A DNA stretch of 64,000 nucleotides from Pelodera strongyloides (lineage: Eukaryota > Nematoda > Chromadorea > Rhabditida > Rhabditidae). This document shows, piece after piece, positions 58,230 through 64,000 of the stretch (its first letter is position 1; each line of letters opens with the position of its first letter). The DNA lies in assembly GCA_036852015.1 (NCBI GenBank), contig JAANDG010000503.1:44396-108395 (forward strand). The letters are read 5' to 3'. The notes beneath the pieces are model-generated. The model was not told the origin of the DNA and made no database searches. It saw only the letters and a program-made list of their open reading frames with translations. The translations under genes were made by a program, and so were the position numbers.

Positions 58230-58968
58230 GTTTGTTGACAGTTTATTTGACGTTTATTTATACAGGTTTTTTTTAGTTACGTTGCGGTGACATTCTTAAA
58301 GTTTATGTTTCGATGCAGCTGTTCTGATTTTGAATTTTATTTCATTTTTGTTAACCTTTGCTAAGTTCGCTAATAACGTTCGATGTTTTCAAAGATTTAC
58401 TTTGTTGTTGTGATGGTTGCTAAAGTACCAAGTTTTCATGCATTTAATAACGTGCTTTACTCAGAATATCCGTAGTGTCAAAGCGTAACTAGTGCCAAAT
58501 ATTTGTTTCCTTTTTGTTATACGTTTGCACTGTCTGTTTCCTTTTGGTTTTCTATTGATTGTTTTCTTAAGCTATGTTTCGTGAAACAGTGTTTGTTTAT
58601 GAATAAGTTAGGTACTTATTTAATCTCAGCTATTATCTTCTTTGTGTCTTGCACTTGTACTTGAGTCTGCAAGTACGAATATTCTGGTGAATATGATACA
58701 GTTCTGTAAAATATGACATACGTTAGATTCACACAACATCCTCATGCAGTTCGATAGCTTTAATAATGTAATAAGTTTGTGTATCAACTCCTCACGTGTA
58801 GTTGTTTTGTTCGTGTATCTCATTTTTCTAATTGCGGTTTACAGTTTACTTACACTCCAGTAAAAATTTTCTTATTGATTTTATATATGTGCACGGAAAG
58901 GTACAGAAATGTATTGAAATGGTGAATGAACAATTGGTAGATCGCTAGTTACACTCATAATTTTGAGT

Positions 58969-59463
58969 ACATCACCGCCTTGACAATGACTTCTCGGTAT
59001 AGTTGCCCGTTAAAACACTATAATTGCAAACTCCGGGGCATCAACACTTGTATATTCTTCAGATACAAAAAATACTGATAGGACAAGACGTGCATTCAGA
59101 CAACTTTTATGTTCAAGCAATGGAATTCCGTCAAAATTTTGTCAGTTGTCTTATGGCAACAGCGTCTTTATGCATGTGTTTTTTTCCATAAGCCGGGCTC
59201 TCGGTTTTACTGACCGTGTATACGTTTTATTTCGTCGTACTGATCTAATTGTGTCATCAAAATATTGGTTCTGCGTCATTGCTGGTTGCCGACGTAATTG
59301 CAAATGAATGAAAGGTTCAGCGAAATAGCCAGCTGAGACCTCGTATGGATCTCAATACGCTCGTATTATGGTCATATCATATACATCACCGCCTTGACAA
59401 TGAGTTCCCCGTATAGTTTTCCGTTAAAACACTGTAATTGCAAACTCCGGGGCATCAACAATT
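58969..59463. repeat. Direct repeat, two copies of about 80 bases
   Basis: ACATCACCGCCTTGACAATG begins both copies (58969 and 59383) and similarity continues to CTCCGGGGCATCAACA (about 59049 and 59463) with a handful of substitutions. The copies are 414 bases apart, and the right one abuts a perfect inverted repeat. Confidence 0.85.
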
Positions 59464-59482
59464 GCATCAATATTCGTCACCA

Positions 59483-59627
59483 GAGTCGGTATTTTAACTG
59501 AACTTTTCCATCTCGGAATCCCATCTCGGAATAGCCGTACAGTAAAGAAATAGCATGGAAAGGCGGAGACCGAGACAATTCCGAGATGGGATTCCGAGAT
59601 GGAAAAGTTCAGTTAAAATACCGACTC
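59483..59627. repeat. Perfect inverted repeat, 50-base arms, 45-base loop
   Basis: The arm 59483-59532 (GAGTCGGTATTTTAACTGAA ... CTCGGAAT) is the exact reverse complement of 59578-59627. ATCTCGGAATCCC/CTCGGAAT is itself repeated inside each arm. It has the form of a small foldback element; transcribed, it would give a 50-bp duplex. Confidence 0.92.
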
Positions 59628-62600
59628 AGCTGCTCCAAGAGCTAGTAGCAACGTACACCATAGTGAACTGTGCCACAACTAATTGCAGAAAACGAACCCC
59701 CAACATTTTGTTATGAGACAATTGGATTCTTAAGGAATAGCTATGTATTTCAAATTCTGCCATTGTACTTTAAGACGACATGAAACCGGAGTGTAATGAG
59801 CGTAGCTGAATAAAGAATCCCAGTTTCATCTCGAATTCAATTGTAGCTATAAAGCGAGGAAATAATTCCTTCCAACTCGAAAATTTCGAACAAAACCATT
59901 GTTCTGGTAAGAATTGAAAAGTAAGATCGAATTTTACATCGAAAAAAAATAAAAAGTAGGACGTTCACTTCAAGGTAAGCGCATCTTGAATAGCATTGTG
60001 CGCAATTACCCCAGACAACAAAAAGCCCAAGTCCTTATAAAAGACCTCCTCATCCGACCACTTAATCGTCGTCCGAAATAATTTTTATGTCTGAAAAGTT
60101 TCGGCTTCTTATTGCATTACGAAATTTATCTATATACAAATGTAAAATTTGAGAATTGCGAGAATGAGAAAGTCACTTATTTTTGAGTTCTATTTACTTG
60201 TGATTGTGTTGGAAAATAACAGTTGGTATCATAAAAAGGGTAAATTTTCCAAAGTAATGCCTCAACTTTTTACTTGGTCGCTCTATGACTGCGACGTCAG
60301 TCGGAAGCAACGATGGAAAATGAACGAGGGCTTAAAATCCTCTAAGCTCTGCGTCCAAGCGTTACGAATGACCAAATCTCTTTTTGTTGTCCCCATTTCT
60401 CTACCTAATTTGATGCAGATGAGCTGGAAGACTTTATTTATTTTTTTATAAACATCATGTGCTTTTTTGTAAGTCATCTTGGGAAAATGATGTTTGAGCT
60501 GGATTCCATATTATAAATACCAAGCGTTCCAAGGTTGGGTAAGACATTGTATTTGACTTTAATATGCACTGGGAAACGCATTTCATTTTGGAACTTCGTT
60601 GGAAAGTCAAAGTTCCTTGGAGCTTCTATTGAAATGCGGAACATATTCATTATCTTATATCTAAACCGCCACTTGTTTTTTTTTAGCGAAGATCCTCTCA
60701 ATTTCTCAATGAATTTTCAATGCTCGTCTATCTGTTATCCAGCGAACGGACTTTTTGAAGTGGTGGTAATATGTAATGCATTTGAACTTTTCTTTGTTCG
60801 TCATTGCCACCTACGCCTACATATTCCATGTGCCATTTCTTGTTTCACGTCTGGCAATACACTGCGTTGACGGAACATATTAACCGCGGAGAATAGTTTG
60901 CCTGTCTGCATGAGTTGCTGTATGTATAATCACTTTCAGGTCAAAATGACTAGATTCCTTAAACAGCTGGCCCGCTTCAATTCCTACAGAAACAACAAGG
61001 AAATTTCTAACTCGATTCCCACTTACAATTAGTTGAGGCCTCACGCAGATGTATAAAAAAAAACCGACGGAAACATTCCTTCAAATTGTATATACTATGT
61101 GCATTTCTGACGATATCCTGAATTTAGGCCTTGTGTCTACATTTGCCAAATTGCTTGTGCAATGGTATTAATGCAAATTGCGTTCCCCGAGAGCGGATAA
61201 ATGCGATAATTGAACGGAACATCGCATTTGTTTTGCATGCTATTTTAGGGACAATTATCAGAGGAAGAGTCACCCATGATGGATTTCTTTGTCTTTCTGC
61301 CGTTGCTGCTGCTATCGTTCTCTGTAAATTTCTTAAATTTATTATCCTGGACGTATTGACGTACCGGGTAAGGTATATACGCATACAAGGGTTATGTTTA
61401 GAATATTATTTATTTATTTGTCTACTTTATGTACGGAGACCCTTAGACATAAATTCATTCATAAGGTTATGTGATACATTGGCCGGAGCAGACTTATAAG
61501 GTTGCACGTGGAACACGGATTCGTGGCGTCATTGCCGATACGCTCACCCAGTTATGCATTCATGTTTCTGTTGAGTATCTTGGCTAAAGCTGTGGGCTTG
61601 ACTATAGGACGACAATAAAAAATATCCGCACTGGTTACAAAAATTGAGGAACTAAAAACAAGCAGTATGTGTATTCCTTTCTTCATATTTTTAGGGAGCA
61701 CGTTTTTACTTGAACATTGACGGCTAGGAGCTTCTCAGTTTCTCGCTTTGTCTACAAAGTAGTAGATGGTTATAGGGCAATGATGGTGTACTATTTACTA
61801 TTGTTTGGTATAAAACACTACCAAGTACCTTAATGAGAGATCGTGCCGCCCCTTTTTTGACAAATACTAATGTCACATCGAATTAATTCCATTAACAGTT
61901 GTCAAGTGTATGAGGGCTACCGAGTCCCTGAGAACCACATTATGGCATTGAATCCACCCAGTCGTACGGCTTCTAGAATCACGTGATTGTCCGAGTGTAG
62001 ACTCGACATATGTATATTAAGCATTCCACCCGACCTTTTGACGACATATACCGCACAGTAATTATATAGGAATATGAAGTTCTCGCTTCACGGAGCTGGA
62101 GAAAACTACAACCAAGATACTACCATGTCGTAACTGTATTTATTGTCTTAATTATGTATGTTTGTGCGCACCTTTGTGGTGTAATAAATTATTATTATTA
62201 TATTATCGATGGTTGGTTTCTGGGATGTGTCCCAGTAATGGTGACACCTCTGTCCATCCAGTTTTGCTTACTTACGGCATTTACTCATTTACTATAAATT
62301 TCCTTTGTGTATACAAACTATACATTTATTTCAACTACACTGAGAAACTCTTTTTAAAATCATTAACTGTGACTCATTCGTAAGAGCAGGGTTGACGAAA
62401 CTAATTGTTTACCATCGATCAAATGATAGAATTATAACGTTACACGTAGAATACTTGTGACGCCCATGGGTTTCGGCCCGCCCACTGAGTATGTAATATG
62501 CTCAAGTTTCTGTAGCGCTTGTTGTTAGGAGCTTTCGGGTCCACAAAAGGACCACTCCACAAAAGAATGCGTTGATTGTTGTCAACGTTATTGAATCTGA

Positions 62601-62773
62601 ACCGGTATGCCCATATGTAGTGAAAGTATCGGTTGGACTCAAAATTATTAACAACTCTTACATCACTGTGTTTGCTATTAGTATTATTATTATTTTGCTG
62701 ATTTGTTTCCACTCCTATTTTAAACATTGCCTACTGATTATCGGGGTTAGTCGTTCACTAAACAAAGTTAAAT

Positions 62774-63604
62774 ATGAAAGATTTTAAGGTGATGATGGTG
62801 TATTCTACAGTGATGTTATTCGTGTTCGTTGTCGTATTCTCACAAGTCGATTCAATATTACGGAATTCGATGTCCACTCCGCAAAGAAGATCCGACGAGG
62901 TTTGTTGAGCGTCATTTTTCATTTATATAATCATTCGTCTCAAGTCATACTACATTTGACAAACCACCAATACCAAAGAAGCACCAATGCCGAAGACTAT
63001 AATTAAAGTGATTTAGATGCCAGATATTGGGGCGATGATGCGCACCTTTGGAAAGCGATCAGAAATACAGGAAAAGAGAGAAGAGGTCGGGTTTTTTGGT
63101 TGTTTAAGAGCTAATACGTTCTATATACGTTCTAAAAAATGGTCTATTTCAACTGCTAACACTGCATTTTGTGCAACACTGAGGAGCAAATATAATTATG
63201 TTAGCCAAACAGTCCAGTTCAGCAGAGAATTGGTAAAACTTTATTCAAATGTATTTTTCCAGATGCCTGATATTGGTGCTATGATGAGGACTTTTGGAAA
63301 GAGAACACTATCAGACGCAGAAGAAAGAAATGTAGGTCAATGTTTTCTCTAGTATTTTGTGCCAGCCATTAAACAGTGAAATTTCATATTTTCCATGCTT
63401 TGCGCATTTCAATGTGAAAGGCTGCCATGCAATGTGGTTACTTCCTTCAATAGTTTCAGTTGTCAAAATATAAACATTTTCTTCCTCTTATTTTTTAGAT
63501 CCCCGATCTGGGTGCTATGATGCGAACATTCGGTAAAAGAGAGTATGATGAATACAGCATTCCCAACTTCTCTGGTCTCATGCTGGGAAAACGGTCTTCT
63601 CATG
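62774..63604 (+). CDS. Neuropeptide precursor, M-M-R-T-F-amide type (3' end not seen)
   Basis: Exons 62774-62899, 63017-63085, 63263-63331 and 63499-63604, all in phase; the last ends in phase 1 at CATG|GTGCGT, so at least one more exon lies downstream, likely past the window. In-frame ATGs at 62774 and 62792 both precede a hydrophobic stretch (V-M-L-F-V-F-V-V-V-F) that reads as a signal peptide. Each following exon encodes one peptide ending in the amidation and dibasic signal G-K-R: M-P-D-I-G-A-M-M-R-T-F-G-K-R twice, then I-P-D-L-G-A-M-M-R-T-F-G-K-R and a distinct F-S-G-L-M-L-G-K-R. The expected mature peptides are C-terminally amidated. A basic R-R or K-R precedes or follows each spacer. 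The family resembles nematode NLP precursors, but I do not recognise the specific nlp number. It is not an RF-amide (FLP). Confidence 0.88.
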
Positions 63605-64000
63605 GTGCGTGTGTTTGTCTTTTGTACACTGACTGGTCACTAATTCAATTACTGTAAAAATACTACCCACCCACTCCATCTTGGCGTAGGAAATGGAACT
63701 AACGTAATTTTCTTCCGAATTAATACACACCACAAATCATGAACATGTGTTTGGACTCCTAAATGGCAATATGCATGATTATTATGTTTTGTACTTGTGA
63801 GACGGAACTTTTAGGTCCCATGACTTGTAGTCTCAATAACGACGTTATCGAGAAGTAATAGTCGCAAGTAACATGACACGCCTGTCAAGGTTGACATATG
63901 TGTTTTCTTGTAAGCCCTATTCCGAAGTAATTTACGGCAAAGTAGTAGCATTTATGAAATACTCATGAATCGCTCCAGACCAATAAATCGTCTGCGGTGG
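63605..64000. other. Intron or downstream sequence of the neuropeptide gene
   Basis: No further exon could be identified before the window edge. The phase-1 donor at 63605 requires an acceptor beyond it, and none was clear here. Confidence 0.4.

Larger units (their letters stand above)
58230..62773. other. Gene-poor intergenic stretch
   Basis: Lies between NF-YA and the neuropeptide gene, both on the plus strand. Frames at 60149-60451 and 61131-61499 have no splice partners and no family resemblance; both have antisense frames over the same bases. Repeats at 58969-59627 are listed separately. The left end is the NF-YA 3' UTR. Confidence 0.45.

Noticed and set aside
61124..61499. Antisense pair of frames (122 and 86 codons)
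   Set aside because: Overlapping frames on both strands without motifs; typical of chance open stretches.

Overview
The window is animal nuclear DNA and almost certainly comes from a nematode of the rhabditid/strongylid type. It is AT-rich, genes are cut into many small exons (typically 50-150 bases), introns usually end in a short T-run plus CAG or TAG, and the proteins are metazoan families with nematode-like architecture. No bacterial features are present. I cannot name the species. Coding models were built by reading splice sites by eye and checking that reading phase is kept across every junction.

Layout, left to right. 1-4020 is an LTR retroelement: two identical LTR sequences flank about 3 kb with no recognisable gag or pol. 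4021-16892 is gene-poor and holds a tRNA-bearing repeat with two strong hairpins (10757-11076) and a second tRNA-derived SINE-like repeat (from 11322). 16893-20830 (+) is a class A peptide-type GPCR in 11-12 exons. 22586-24392 (-) is a complete RhoGDI (rhi-1 type, 6 exons, 202 aa). 24393-30170 is gene-poor and ends in a CGGAAA-rich array. 30171-33440 (+) is a complete mitochondrial 2-oxodicarboxylate carrier (SLC25A21 type, 10 exons, 289 aa) whose second intron is filled by an ACTACCCC minisatellite.

35337-53906 (-) is the most striking locus: a SIRT7-type sirtuin whose exons run on, in phase, into three AT-hooks, acidic/basic linkers, an octapeptide (EH1-like) motif, a series of duplicated exons ending in Q-R-V/I-V-K-Q, and a Pro/Gln-rich tail, about 1340 aa over 23 exons. 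One of its introns contains a 363-base palindrome, and another contains a second, inverted copy of the tRNA-plus-hairpins repeat. Divergently oriented from it, 54988-58229 (+) is a complete NF-YA (CCAAT-binding factor subunit A, 422 aa), with two CCAAT boxes just upstream of its own start. 58230-62773 is gene-poor with repeats. 62774-63604 (+) is the 5' part of a neuropeptide precursor with three near-identical peptides ending M-M-R-T-F-G-K-R, running towards the window edge.

These are unlinked housekeeping, signalling and chromatin genes, not an operon or a pathway cluster. The items that look least described are the AT-hook/octapeptide sirtuin with its exon-duplication series and the two-island tRNA/hairpin repeat.
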